Assembly: GCA_015179125.1 (NCBI GenBank)
Contig: WHVA01000094.1
Location: 186,001 to 250,000 of the forward strand
DNA length: 64,000 nt
Reading direction: 5' to 3'
Source of the DNA: Gautieria morchelliformis
Lineage: Eukaryota; Basidiomycota; Agaricomycetes; Gomphales; Gomphaceae
Shown here piece by piece: positions 11,178-22,415 of the stretch. The translations under genes were made by a program, and so were the position numbers. Each line of letters begins with the position of its first letter. The stretch's first letter is position 1. Under the pieces are notes generated by a model that was not told the DNA's origin, searched no databases, and saw only the letters and a program-made list of their open reading frames with translations.

Positions 11178-14100
11178 ATGCCGTCAAAGGGTAAGAAGAA
11201 GACAAAGAAGAATGATGATGATGTCCGGTAAGTGCTCTACATGCCAGTCATTTTGCACACTTAATAAAATAACAGTGAAAATGCGGAGGCTGCTGCCGAG
11301 ACCACAACCCAACAGCCGCAAGCCGAAGCACCTGCTATAGAGAAAGACGATGCTGACGATGATGCAGATGAAGGGGCAGTCGGGGTTAAACCTGATAAAA
11401 AAAAGAAGAAAAAGAAACCGGCGAAAAAGGAAGAGGCGCCTGCACCAGCAGCTAAGAAGCCTACAGGTGCTCTCGCGGCACTGAAGGCTGCGATGGAGCA
11501 GAAACGATTAATGGAGGAGGAGGCGAAGCGACGAGAAGAGGAAGAACGGCGAAGAATTGAAGAGGAAGAGAGGAAAGCTGAGGAAGAAGAGCGGTTGAAA
11601 GAAGAGGCGAAGCAGAGGCGAAAGGAGAAGGAGAAGGTTGATAACTCGATTCCATATGCACTTCACGACGCTGCTAATTTTCTTCAAAAAAAAATTCCTC
11701 ACAGGCTAAACGTGAACAGGCCAAGAAGGAGGGGCGGCTTCTCACAAAGAAACAGAAGGAGGAGAAAGCGGCCGCTGAAATCCGAAGGAAGGCCCTTCTT
11801 GAATCTGGGGTCAAAATTGAAGGGTTGCAGCAGCAGCAGAATGCACAGAGCGATGGCCCTGCAGTGCCGAAAAAGGTTATGTATGGTAATCGAAAGAAGA
11901 AGGCGCCGGCTGCGCTCTCGAAGGGCGAGCCAGTTCAGAAGGCGGAGGAGGAGGTGGAGGCGGCAACACAGCAGACTCCCGAGGTTGCTGAACTTCCGGA
12001 GGCAGAGGAGGGCAGCCCTACGGAGGATGTGGAAGCAAGTGAAGATGAAGTGGATATGGCGGATAGCAAGGCGTCTGGGATTAAGGATAGCTGGGATGCC
12101 AGTAGCGACGAGGAGACGGAGCCTGAAAACGCGAAACCAGATAGTAAAGGTAGGAGAAATGTGTACGATCATGGGTGTGCACTGAACCTAGATCTCTTTT
12201 ATATACAGTTAACGGCAGCGAAGCATCAACCAAGGATGCTGACCCACCGCCACATACGTCTGCATCTACGAAACAGGCGTCCACGTCTATAAAACAGGCA
12301 GTCACATCAACAATGTCGGATGAAGATGACTCTGATAGCTCTGAGTCTGAAGGTATGACTGCCACACAAAGGCAGGTTGCTCGGCGGAAGCTAGAGGCTG
12401 CAGAGAGACGAGCCAAGGAGACGGAGCATGAAAACGCGAAACCAAATAGTAAAGGTAGGAGGATGTGTACCATCATGGATGTGCACTGAACCTAGATTTC
12501 TTTTATATACAGTTAACGGCAGCGAAGCATCAACCAAGGATGCTGACCCATCCCCACATACATCTGCTTCTACGAAACAGGCATCCACGTCTACAAAACA
12601 AGCATCCACATCAACAACGGATGAAGATGACTCTGATAGCTCTGAGTCTGAAGGTATGACTGCTACACAAAGGCAGGTTGCTCAGCGGAAGGCCGAGGCT
12701 GCAGAGAGACGAGCCAAGAGACACGAGGAAGCCCTCGCACAGCGAACTAAGGATGATCTGCGAAGCCCCATTTGTTGCATTTTGGGACACGTTGATACTG
12801 GGAAAACGAAGCTATTGGATAAGGTCTTTGTTCCCGTAACATCATGTCTCATTATTTCTCATCGTGTGATATAGATACGACAAACAAACGTTCAAGAGGG
12901 GGAAGCAGGGGGTATCACACAACAGATTGGTGCAACATATTTCCCAGTGGATGCCATCAAGACAAAGACCGTAGTTATGAATGTTGTATGTCGTGCACGT
13001 TCTCGACCGCGTGTGAGGTTGACATTCCCTCGCGCAGGATGGGACCTTTGATTACAAAATTCCCGGATTGCTTATCATCGATACACCTGGACATGAGTCG
13101 TTTACTAACCTAAGGTCTCGAGGTAGTTCGCTGTGTAACATTGCTATTCTTGTCGTGGACATAATGGTACGTTTCTTGCTTTAATAGCTATGCTTTCCAC
13201 ACTCATATTGTATTAGCACGGTTTGGAGCCACAGACACTGGAATCATTGCGACTACTACGTGACCGGAAGACACCCTTCATCGTTGCGCTTAACAAGGTG
13301 ACTTACCGTCCTTGTACAGGTTTCTTATACGTGCTGAAACCTTTCGCATCTTTACAGATTGATCGTATGTATGGTTGGGCAGCGACACCCGACAATGCAT
13401 TCCGAGATTCCTTGGCGAAACAAAAACCCAGCGTCCGGCGTGAATTCGAGCAACGTGTCGAGCAAACAAAGCTTGCCTTTGCGGAACAAGGTCTGAATGC
13501 AGAACTCTACTACGAGAACCAGAGTTTCGCACGCAATGTCTCATTGGTACCGACCTCTGCCATCACGGGCGAGGGTGTTCCAGATATGATCATGCTCTTG
13601 GTCAATCTTACGCAACAACGTATGAGCGACCGGTTGATGTATCTTTCGGAACTCGAATGCACGGTGTTGGAGGTGAAGGTCATTGAGGGCCTTGGCACCA
13701 CGATTGACGTGGTCTTATCAAATGGCATCCTTAGAGAAGGTGATCGTATCGTTGTATGCGGACTTAATGGCCCGATCGTCACAAATGTGCGAGCGCTGCT
13801 TACGCCTCAGCCGCTTCGTGAACTCCGTATCAAGGTATGTTGTAGCGCAACCCAGTGTGTTCTACTGCTGATAATTCATATCTCAGTCCGCCTATGTCCA
13901 TCACAAGGAAGTGAAGGCTGCCTTGGGGGTCAAGTTAACAGCACCGGATCTCGAGAAAGCCATTGCTGGTTCCCGACTACTTGTTGTAGGTCCGGATGAC
14001 GACGAAGATGACCTTAGAGACGAGATTATGTCGGACTTGACCAGTCTATTAAACACCGTTGACAAATCAGGGCAAGGTGTTTGTGTACAAGCCAGTACAC

Positions 14101-15071
14101 TCGGGTCGCTGGAGGCCCTGTTAGACTTCTTGAAGTCCAGCAAAATACCTGTCTCAGGTATTAACATCGGGCCGGTGCATAAAAAAGACATTATGCGTGC
14201 TGCCACCATGCTCGAGAAGGCCAAGGAGTTGGCTTGTATCCTCTGCTTCGATGTTACTGTTGACAAAGAAGCGGAAAAGCTCGCGGAAGAGCTTGGGATC
14301 CGCTTATTTAAAGGTAGTGTGTTTGTTCAACACACAGCGCAAAGTAATTGACCACGTGAACTCAGCCGACATCATCTATCATCTGTTCGACGCCTTCACA
14401 GCATATAATGCGGAGATCACCGAAGCGAAACGGAAAGACGCAGCCCCTCAAGCCGTTTGGCCATGTCGATTAAAGGTCATCGCCGCGTTTTGTAAACGGG
14501 ATCCTATCATTTTGGGGGTGGACATCCTTGATGGAACCTTACGAGTCGGTACTCCAATCTGTGTTGTGAAGACAGATCCGCAGACTTCAAAACGAGAAGT
14601 CATTCGCTTGGGGAAAATGTGAGAATAATTTTATCACGGCGTGATGCTTGCTCACCTTATCTTCCAGTACGTCACTGGAAATAAATCATAAGTCCATGGA
14701 TGTGAGGCTGACTCATGATTCGTCAGCATGTTTTTGACACATTGCAGGTGGTCAAAAAATCTCAAGCAGGCGGCGGTGTAGCTGTCAAGATCGAACATGC
14801 GGTGTACGAGTCAGCAAAGATGTTTGGTCGACATTTTGATGACAAAGACGAGCTATTAAGCCAAGTTACTCGACAGAGTATTGATGTTCTCAAGGTTTGT
14901 GCTCTGAAGTTGCGCTCAGGCTATGTCTTTTACATATGGTTGCAGTCGTCATTCAAGGCCGATGTTTCAAACGAAGAATGGTTATTAATCAAGGCTCTTA
15001 AACCAGTACGACGTTTCTTTTTGTCCATTACAAGTAGCTCATCCCCGGCGCAGCGTCTTGGTATACCTTGA
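11178..15071 (+). CDS. FUN12: Translation initiation factor eIF5B (IF2-like GTPase)
   Basis: Promotes 60S subunit joining with GTP hydrolysis. Exon 1 (11178-11227) starts a Lys-rich N-terminus; a long Glu/Arg coiled region and an acidic Ser/Asp linker follow. The GTPase motifs are GHVDTGKT (G1), [13 protein letters not shown] (switch I), [16 protein letters not shown] (G3) and NKIDRMYGW (G4), each crossing short introns. Domains II-IV follow: [34 protein letters not shown] and [11 protein letters not shown] with [10 protein letters not shown]. The final helix ends LLIKALKP, then LGIP. About a dozen introns are visible. The acidic linker carries a tandem duplication of a whole exon plus intron (see separate entry). 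Exon ends are reliable in the GTPase region and approximate elsewhere. Confidence 0.93.
12118..12722 (+). repeat. Tandem exon-plus-intron duplication inside eIF5B
   Basis: Two copies of a unit of about 305 bp lie head to tail (about 12118-12421 and 12422-12722). Each contains the end of an exon (GAAAACGCGAAACCA), a 54-58 nt intron starting GTAGGA and ending ATATACAG, and the next exon starting TTAACGGCAGCGAAGC. The duplicated exon 12209-12454 is 246 nt (82 codons) with phase-1 introns on both sides, so the reading frame survives. Introns and exons are both about 90% identical by eye. The duplicated protein segment is acidic and Ser/Thr-rich, with [18 protein letters not shown] in each copy. 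Confidence 0.9.
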
Positions 15072-15555
15072 GCGTCGTTTCCCGTGGCTTCTGTGTGCGA
15101 GCCACGTCAATTATTTATGAAGAACTCGTCACTTTGAAGGCTTTTCTCAAGTATCATCTACTAAGGACGAGCCTTACCCACCTCATACAGCCTTGCAAGG
15201 TGGAAGCATACAGGAAATACGGTATCACGTATTTATATGTACTAGCATCAATCCAATATCAGTTCCTTTCCCCACCGCTCCAGTGTCTGCGATAGACAAC
15301 CATGTCATAGATGTGGTGTGGTTCGTTACAATAAGGAGCACATACCTTTCGGCAAACGGTTCTCAACCATTTTGCTTGGGTAGACTCGGTCTGGTTAGCT
15401 TCACTACTTTCCCTACCTCCCAGGGTTTCCTCCGTTGCGCCTTCAAGTTGAGATGCACCCCCTGCAAACCAATGTCCCAATGCCATCATCTCCCTAGCGA
15501 CAAGGAAACACGTCTCAGACCGTTGTTTCCGAGCTAAACGCACACGAAGGTTACT

Positions 15556-16891
15556 CTAAAATCCATTTTCACCATCAGATGAGACAGGAATGCCGTGAAA
15601 GCGAACCTCGACTGTCTCTGGCAATGCATCTAAGTGTAGTGGCAAAGGCGGAGCCCCCGAATCGCTCCACCCATCATCATGGAGCAGTTGTATTTTTCCA
15701 TGCGAGCGCAACCAAATATTCCATATGCATTCTCGCCAATGAAGTGCCATTTCAATGTTGAATGCCGACTGATAATCGCCTTCGTCCTTGGTCTCACTTC
15801 CAATCGTGAAGAATCGCTCGGTGCACCATGGCGCATTGTCCCTATCCAGTAACAACGCAGAAGTGGGCAAGAAGGTATCGCGAGCCATGTCCACACTTGA
15901 AATATTCGAGAGGCCCAGTGGCAGCATAGGAATTATGAACTGTTCGTGGGTCTCCCTCGTGTTACGCAGAACAGCCGCAGATCGAGGTAAAGCACCCCAG
16001 ACAGTCAAGGCAGAAGGCGGAAAGAGAAGCACTTTGGAGCTTGGAGAGAACAGACGGGCAAGATTGACGTAGGCATTGAAATTACGCAACGAGGAAGGCG
16101 TGTGCTGGATATGAAAAGAGATGTTGGGCACAATTTGGGAGAGAGAAACCAGACGTGAAAACAGTTCTTTGTAAGCTATGCTGGATGGCGGGGCTGCATG
16201 GGTAACTAGCAGAGATATGGGACCTTTCACCCGAAGTGAGCGAGAAATGCAGCACAGATAGTCCTACTGCACACCTGTCCATGAGGACGCCCAGTCTGGA
16301 ACTAGAGAGAGTCCTGATTCGCTTGTCCAAAGGCAAGCAGAGATGTCATCTGTGTTCCCGCGAGGACCCAGAAGATATGGTGTGAGGGATAGTGGAGTGG
16401 GATACAGGGAGCTGAGTTTCGAGAGACGAAGTTCAAGAGGAAGCGTGGAAAGAATGGATTCTGGTGTATCTGCTGATATGAACGTCAGCACCCTAGTTAT
16501 CACGGGAACTTACAATCATACTCAAATCGCCCTGAAGCTCTTTAGGCTGAAAGGTGCGCCAGTCAACAGTGAGTTGATTCAACTTGTTAAAAATGGCAAC
16601 GCAGAAGTAGCCAAAGCAGAACCACTTCCAGAGCAAAAAGAAACCTTTCAAAACCTTATGCACTCGCGTTACGGCGATATTTCTGTGAGTCGGCGGGCGA
16701 TGCACTTCGTGACCAGTTCCTAGACCCTTTTGGGAACTTGGTAGAGAGGATGGCGGAGGGGATACATGACGAAAGCGACGCGAGGAAGAGCTAGTACGGT
16801 TGCTAAGTCGCGAAGAGCTAGACGCAGAGGCTGTAAGGTCCGGCTCCTCCTGCACACCAGGATCAACTGACAAGGGAAGCAAAAGTTCCAT
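15556..16891 (-). CDS. LARGE/GT49-like glycosyltransferase (type II membrane protein)
   Basis: At least three exons. The N-terminal exon (16891 to about 16507) has a Ser-rich cytosolic tail and one membrane helix (KGFFLLWKWFCFGYFCVAIF), the layout of a Golgi type II enzyme. The next exon gives NTDDISACLWTSES and PDWASSWTG. The last exon gives PISLLVTHAAPPSS, PNISFHIQHTP and NAYVNLARLFSPSSKVLLFP. The pattern resembles the glycosyltransferase 49 (LARGE) domain, in which the segment after NLARLF normally carries a metal-binding DxD. Here it reads LLFPPSALT with no DxD, so activity is doubtful. The first intron boundary could not be fixed. It converges with eIF5B. Confidence 0.5.
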
Positions 16892-17356
16892 TAGGGCGTT
16901 TCACGTTTCACGAACGATGCGAAATTGGTCCCGGATGAAATCGGTTCCCACACTCCGCGCTAGTACGTGCTACAGCGCCGGAATTTAAAATAATAACATA
17001 AGGGAAACATACGATGTCAGCTTGCGCTTGACATGCGTGTCTGCGAACGTCTGAGAAGGGGTACTGTATCCCTCCGTTAAAAGAAAGCCTAGAGTTTGTA
17101 GTTACAGTAAAGACACTAGTTCCTTCAACAACACACATGAATGACTAGTAACACGGGTTGAGGGTCTATAGGCGATGTACTTGCATCGTCTGACCGATAC
17201 ACTCTATGCAATGGCATGCATTTCAAATGACGGCTCCCAGATCTAGACTTGCTATTACCAGCGTTATGGTGAGCTAACTGATGTAAGATGGGGAGACATT
17301 TAATCACTGGGCACGCACCGATGAAAGAAATTTTAATCGAGCAGTGTGGCCATGCC
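16892..17356. other. Intergenic, no gene seen
   Basis: Short ORFs only; no codon-biased frame, repeat or RNA gene that I can support. It holds the upstream region of the GT49-like gene and the 3' flank of the phosphatase gene. Confidence 0.4.
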
Positions 17357-18111
17357 CTAGGACTTGGCATCTAATGCGTCATCTAGTACAACTCTCGCGA
17401 ATCCCTTTACAAACTCGCACTGCTGACCCGTCTCTGGACTGTTCGGATATCGTTTGCACTTCTCCACCTTCTTCCAGAGTATCTTCACAGTCTGCAATGC
17501 ACCCTCACCATCTGTAACCCTGCCGCTCTGGATGAACCAGCACCCAACCTGGGATGATGTCAAAGCTCGTGTCAGTAAATGACGCTGCAGTTGCTCACGA
17601 CTGTCCCTGTCCTGCCAATGCCTCCTCGGCAGTGGACAACCGCTTTCCTACCAAGACGTTCGCACTCCTATAATAACCGGATGCGATGAACCCGACCGCA
17701 AGCCCGACCGAGGGTATGACATACCTGAAGAACCGCCATTATTCCCAGCATCGTCTGCCCATCGTTAGGTGGTGTGCTTCGATCTCGAATGGGAAAGCGG
17801 TAATACCACAACTGCTCCATGTCCGGAATACCCACAGCTCGAGCACGAGCGCGAAGATGATACTCATAGGGCAATAACTCATGTGGTTCTGTGAGGTCAA
17901 TAAACGTTCTGATTCCAGCCTTCAGAAGCTTGTCCAGTTGAGGTTGAGGCTGCCCTGGGCTGAAGGGGTACTCAGAGGCACATAAAAGCGGCGTAGCCCA
18001 GTACGAATTCTCTATGGGTGCCGGGATGAGAGAATCTGTCTGACAGCTATCCAAAGGGTGGGCATGGGGGGCATGGGGGGGGATAGCAGACATGAAAGGA
18101 GCAGAAAACAT
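17357..18111 (-). CDS. Dual-specificity / tyrosine phosphatase-like protein
   Basis: Three exons. The first (18111 to about 17728) gives ENSYWATPLLCASEYPFSP, AGIRTFIDLTEPHELLPYE and WYYRFPIRDRSTPPNDGQT, with the general-acid Asp in the IRDRSTP loop. The second carries the catalytic P-loop VVHCRGGIGRTGT, matching HCx5R. The third gives VGCWFIQSG and NSPETGQQCEFV and ends at 17357. Length is about 220 aa, consistent with a compact cytosolic cysteine phosphatase. The start at 18111 (or Met 18093) is chosen because the proline-rich leader precedes the conserved SYW motif; a longer N-terminus to 18183 is open. It is divergent from ARL2, with about 235 bp between starts. Confidence 0.8.
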
Positions 18112-18346
18112 GAGGCAGCGCTTGTCTCCGCTTATAGTAGAAGGAGCCGGGAAACTCCGCGGAGCGAGCAATGTAGGATGCAAGGAACCTGAAGAAAATG
18201 GGTATAACTCTGTGAGCGCCCAAGAGAATATGGTATAGCAAGAGATGCAATCAGGAAACCGACTCGTCTCATTAACCCTGGTGGCGTTTCAATTTCCCAC
18301 GGTTAGAAAGTGGCGTCCGCTTGATCATCGTGTACTCAACCTCAAT

Positions 18347-19174
18347 ATGGGGCTTCTCACTATTATCAGGAAGAATCGTCAGAAGGAGAAAGAAATGCGT
18401 ATACTGTTTCTGTGCGTCAATGAAACGTTTGGTCGTGTCCTCCGTTGACATCGCAAAGTGGCCTCGACAATGCAGGAAAGACCACGATTCTGAAGAAGAT
18501 TAACGGGGAAGACGTGCTCTCGGTCAGTCCCACTCTTGGATTCAATATCAAAACATTCGTCCATGGAAAGTGAGTGAAAACAACCACCCATCTTTTTGTA
18601 GACAAGCTCATGGCAGCTGCCACTAAAGATACACACTAAATATATGTGCGCTAATGTGATTTAGTTCATTATTTACACTTATCATCATCAACACAGGGGA
18701 TGTTGGAGGTCAAAGATCCCTGCGGCCATATTGGAAAAACTACTTCGAGCAGACTGACGCTATTGTCTGGGTAGTAGACTCCGGAGACCGTCTACGCATG
18801 CAAGATTGCAGCGATGAGCTACACAGCCTTCTTCTCGAACAAGTAGCAGGGTCGATCCATCAACAGAATTAATTAACTGACAATGTTTCAGCGACTTGCC
18901 GGGGCTTCTCTTCTCGTTTTCGCCAATAAGCAGGACATCCAGGGCTCCATGTCCGACATGGAGATCCGCGACGTAAGATACCGCCCTTTTGTTTGAACCG
19001 CATATTTCTGATTGGGTGCAACAGGCCCTGGATCTACGCTCCATCAAGTCACATCACTGGAAGGTTCTCTCATGTAGTGCCATTACCGGAGACAACCTCG
19101 TCAAAGGACTGGATTGGGTGGTGAATGATGTCGCCGGCCGCTTGTATTACAGTACCACGGAAATGCCCAGTTAA
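18347..19174 (+). CDS. ARL2: ARF-like small GTPase ARL2 (Cin4/Alp41)
   Basis: Six exons: 18347-18411, 18459-18569, 18629-18645, 18697-18842, 18892-18972 and 19025-19174. They sum to 570 nt (189 aa). Motifs: N-terminal MGLLTIIRK (ARL2-type, Gly2), P-loop [18 protein letters not shown] (switch I), [18 protein letters not shown] (switch II), NKQD and [12 protein letters not shown]2 acts with tubulin cofactors in microtubule biogenesis. Exon 3 is only 17 nt and encodes YTLNI plus parts of the flanking Lys and Trp codons; without it the conserved strand before DVGG would be missing. All six exons keep frame. Confidence 0.92.
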
Positions 19175-20750
19175 TTCACCCCAAATCTGATTTTGGAACC
19201 CCAACCAGCTCCTGGCAGTAGTTCTTAGTTCCGGGCTATATTTAAGACCCGGGACATACGGGCACATACGACCGTACCCGCACTTGCCAGTAATTGGCAG
19301 GCTTCTGATATGCATTAACCCGGTTTTGTTGTCTAGCCATCGTCGCGCAAATATTGTGTGCTCTTTAATTTGTCCAGTAGTCACAACATGACTGATGAGA
19401 TATGTAAAGCACGAGATGGTGATCTCTCGGAACTCACTTAATCCCCTCCATGACGTTGTTCCATCGCGCCAGTACTCCGGGTCTATCGAGTATATAACCC
19501 TTGCTGCCAGCCGTTTCTCAGAGTATCGGTGACATTTGGCTGTCGCCATTCCCAGTGTTGGAATTTCTGGAGCACGATAGAATCGTAGTACTGGTTACAG
19601 TACACTTTAACTTTAACACAGGAGATTTCTTTTTGGGAAACGGCGTAGCTTAGCGTAATGGTATCGATATCAAGAACGACGATGGCTATAGCGCACAGAC
19701 AGGATAGGACAAGAGAGTCGTTAAGCAGCAGGATGATGCACAGCAGAGTAGGATCACATCACACCACGATAGATAGGACAGGGAGGGGCACAGACGAGAA
19801 ATACATAGCGTTCCAGGTCCGCACGTGAGCAGGGCGCCGACGAGGGGGACAACGCGGCGTGCCATGACGTGCGGCGGGTCGAGGAGGGTGTCGCGCGGGT
19901 GGCGGCCGTGGCCCAGGATGATGAGCACGATCTCGGCCGGGACCACCGCTCACACGAGGCCGCCCGAGACTCCGTGGCACGGGGCGCACAGATGCAGCGT
20001 AACGCACAGCTCGAGGTGTGTTGGGTTTCTCCGCCGCTCACAGGGTGCACCACTTGAATCAGTGCAGTGTGTCTGAGTGCGGCAGCGCGCTCGTCGCCTC
20101 CATTGGGGGCCTACAAACCCCGAGGAGAGTCGATACGTCCGGCAAGTCGATTCTCACTGGGAGTAAGGAGTACAAAGACTCGGTCTCGGTCTCGGAGCCG
20201 CGCTGTCAGTCAGATTATGGAATACGAACATCCACCATGTGTTATCAAGTCGAATCCATATTACTGATGCGTGATGGTATAGCTATGCTGAAGGATCTCA
20301 GCTGCCATGAAGCGGTATAGTCTTCACCCGGTCCGGGAGGATCTAGATGCCAGCTTTGCATTATTTAACCACTAGCAAGCCGGACGTGTCGAGCTAGCCG
20401 GCCCAAGAATGAAGACGAAAGTCGGACGTACGGCTATTACCACAGTCGATGGACGGTAAGGTTCTCAGTTCTGATCTCGTCTGAGGTTCCGCTTGATTCC
20501 CACATTTGGACACTTGCTGGCAACACGCCTCAAGAGAGGAACATTCGGTTTGTCAGCCAACCCTGTGTCAACCCATTGGACAATGTTCCTCTACACGACC
20601 TTCCAGTTGACGCCATAACCCAGCATCCCCTAATGCACATCTCAAACGCTCATTCTCCGGTTGGCCGAGCATGTTTCCGGGGGAAGTGATTGGTAGCGTT
20701 CATACTGAATAAGTAAGACAAGTAAGGCAGGCTCGACGTTCCAGAAACCA
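19175..20750. other. Intergenic, possibly gene relics
   Basis: There is no gene I can name. A minus-strand frame at about 19770-20055 is GC-rich and reads EIVLIILGHGRHP then PPHVMARRVVPLVGALL, which looks like a former coding exon, but I do not recognise it and flanking exons are not apparent. The stretch 19640-19680 has a superficial tRNA D-arm resemblance but no T arm. 20400-20750 holds nothing I can support. Confidence 0.35.
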
Positions 20751-21112
20751 CCTACGCACCAGTTGCGCCACCACGCCGGAGCTGTTCCTGCCAGGACCCC
20801 AATGGTTCTTTGGCATTCGCTAGCTTTGCTGCCTCTTCCCTTAGCATCTTTTCTCGTTCGAGGCAGCGGAACGAGAACAAATCCTAAGGGGGGAGGCAGC
20901 AGAACGAGAACAGACGCTCGTCTGAGCTACTTGTATCCTTCGGAGAGAGTCGGGGATCCTAATTGGGCACGTGCCTACCCGACGAGACGCACAAGGATAA
21001 CGTAGTCCCCTTCGTGCAGCCGCTTCTCCTCAAGCACACATGTGTCCTCCCCTGACGAGGATTTGACAGGACCACAGTACTTGAACTTCTCCAGCAAAGT
21101 TTGAGGGACGGC

Positions 21113-21472
21113 GACCTCGTCCTCCTTTATATCCCAGCATGGGCTTCAGGATGCGTGCTCCCTGGGAAAGGCGACGAGCATGTCCTCCTTCGTGCCCTCC
21201 TCAACAGACTCCGTCGAATGGCTCCTTGACACGGTTCACAGGCACACCCCTGCGTACCTCGTCGGGTATAACAGCTACGCCTTCGACAACGTTTGCTTGG
21301 CATATCACAGCCCGCGTTGGTCTTGGGATCGAGTCTTCAAGTCTGTCGCCTTAACGCGAAACGGCAAGAGCGTGAACGGGTTCGTCATAAACATACCTGG
21401 TGTGTACAACGTGGACTTTTATCTGTACCTCGACAAGCCGCATCCCAGAGGGAGATCCCCGGCATCAGGATA
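21113..21472 (+). pseudogene. Fragment of a virus-type family-B DNA polymerase exonuclease domain, frame-broken
   Basis: One frame at 21180-21472 contains LVGYNSYAFDNVCLAYH, which fits the Exo II motif (YNxxxFD) of family-B DNA polymerases. A later GVYNVDFYLYLDK resembles the strand after it. The preceding coding-like stretch (21113-21210, ending in LLRALL) lies in a different frame. The piece is therefore broken by a frameshift near 21195-21210, and another stop lies upstream near 21053. Exo I, Exo III and the polymerase palm motifs were not found, so only a small part of the gene remains. No introns are visible. Which virus or element family it derives from cannot be told by eye; polinton-type, nuclear-arthropod-virus-like or herpes-like sources are all possible. 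Confidence 0.5.
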
Positions 21473-22327
21473 ATAAGCCCCTCTGATTCGACGAAGAGCT
21501 CAGACGAAGGCTTCCTAAGGTCCCCTGAGGTTGGCTTCGAAAGGCTTAGCCAAGCCGGATCCGACAAGGCGTCGTTGTGTATGTCCAACATAACGGACCC
21601 GAACACCGCGTACCTTGGCACCATGAACCTTGCACAAGCCATACGAACCAACAAGGTCAGAGGATTCTCGCCTTCACCAAGCCTTCAGACCATTGCGCCG
21701 AAGAACATGCCGTCGTCGAGCGTGTCGCCGCTCAAGGGCTTCATGCAGCAGATATTCACGCCCAACAGAAAGACAGACGAAGACGAGCCGCTTCCGGTTT
21801 ACAACGGAGAGATCCCAAGAGCACACATCCACGCAGACAAGGTGACGTCCCTTGACATGGATCCTTTGAGCCTCACGTGGCTTATGAGCCTCACGCTGAA
21901 AGGTGTGGTTTTCATGAGACCTCTGAATCTCATAGCATGGTGCATATACGACGACACCGACATGAAGACGGTTGCGTGTATGAATGTGGTAGAGCTGTGC
22001 AGATTCATGAGAGCACAGCGTGTCAAGGAAAGGAGGCTGAACAAGGGTACCGTTAACACGGCGCGGTACTTCGAAGTGTGTGTTGCTGTTGTGGAGATGC
22101 TTGCATCTCAGAGGAGCGAGTACATGGCGGCCATAACCAAGAGCCTCAAGACGTATCGTTCTTTTGTCGTTGTTGGGAGCGACTCGTACCTATGCGAAGG
22201 GAGAGACCGCCAGGGGAAAAACATGTACGGAGAGGCGCTGACCCTTTATCAGCACAGGGCATGGGTTCTAAACACACACGACGCCAAACCCGCAAACGTC
22301 AACGCCATCAAGGCCCTTTGCTTCTGA
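21293..22327 (+). CDS. Intronless ORF of unknown function in virus-like island
   Basis: 344-codon open frame. The first 50 or so codons overlap the polymerase fragment in another frame and look like shadow sequence. The real protein probably starts later, for example at Met 21581 or another internal Met. From about residue 50 on, composition looks coding: LGTMNLAQAIRTNKVRGF, DMDPLSLTWLMSLTL, ELCRFMRAQRVKERRLNKG and YFEVCVAVVEMLASQRSEYM. I recognise no family. It has no intron over 1 kb in a genome where most genes have several, third positions are rich in G and C, and it lies 88 bp before the next ORF on the same strand. I infer an endogenised viral or mobile-element gene. Confidence 0.5.
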   Translation: MLGISQPALVLGSSLQVCRLNAKRQERERVRHKHTWCVQRGLLSVPRQAASQREIPGIRIISPSDSTKSSDEGFLRSPEVGFERLSQAGSDKASLCMSNITDPNTAYLGTMNLAQAIRTNKVRGFSPSPSLQTIAPKNMPSSSVSPLKGFMQQIFTPNRKTDEDEPLPVYNGEIPRAHIHADKVTSLDMDPLSLTWLMSLTLKGVVFMRPLNLIAWCIYDDTDMKTVACMNVVELCRFMRAQRVKERRLNKGTVNTARYFEVCVAVVEMLASQRSEYMAAITKSLKTYRSFVVVGSDSYLCEGRDRQGKNMYGEALTLYQHRAWVLNTHDAKPANVNAIKALCF

Positions 22328-22415
22328 GCACTCATGCAAGCCTGTTTCAGCCTTTTAAAACGGGAGAGAGGAGGACTCCGACGAGTGGCTCTCACCACAA
22401 ACGAACACCTGAGAC

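Noticed and set aside
19648..19700. Possible tRNA (GCGTAGCTTAGCGTAATGGT)
   Set aside because: Only a D-arm-like stretch; no T arm with GGTTCGA follows at the right distance and no acceptor pairing was found.
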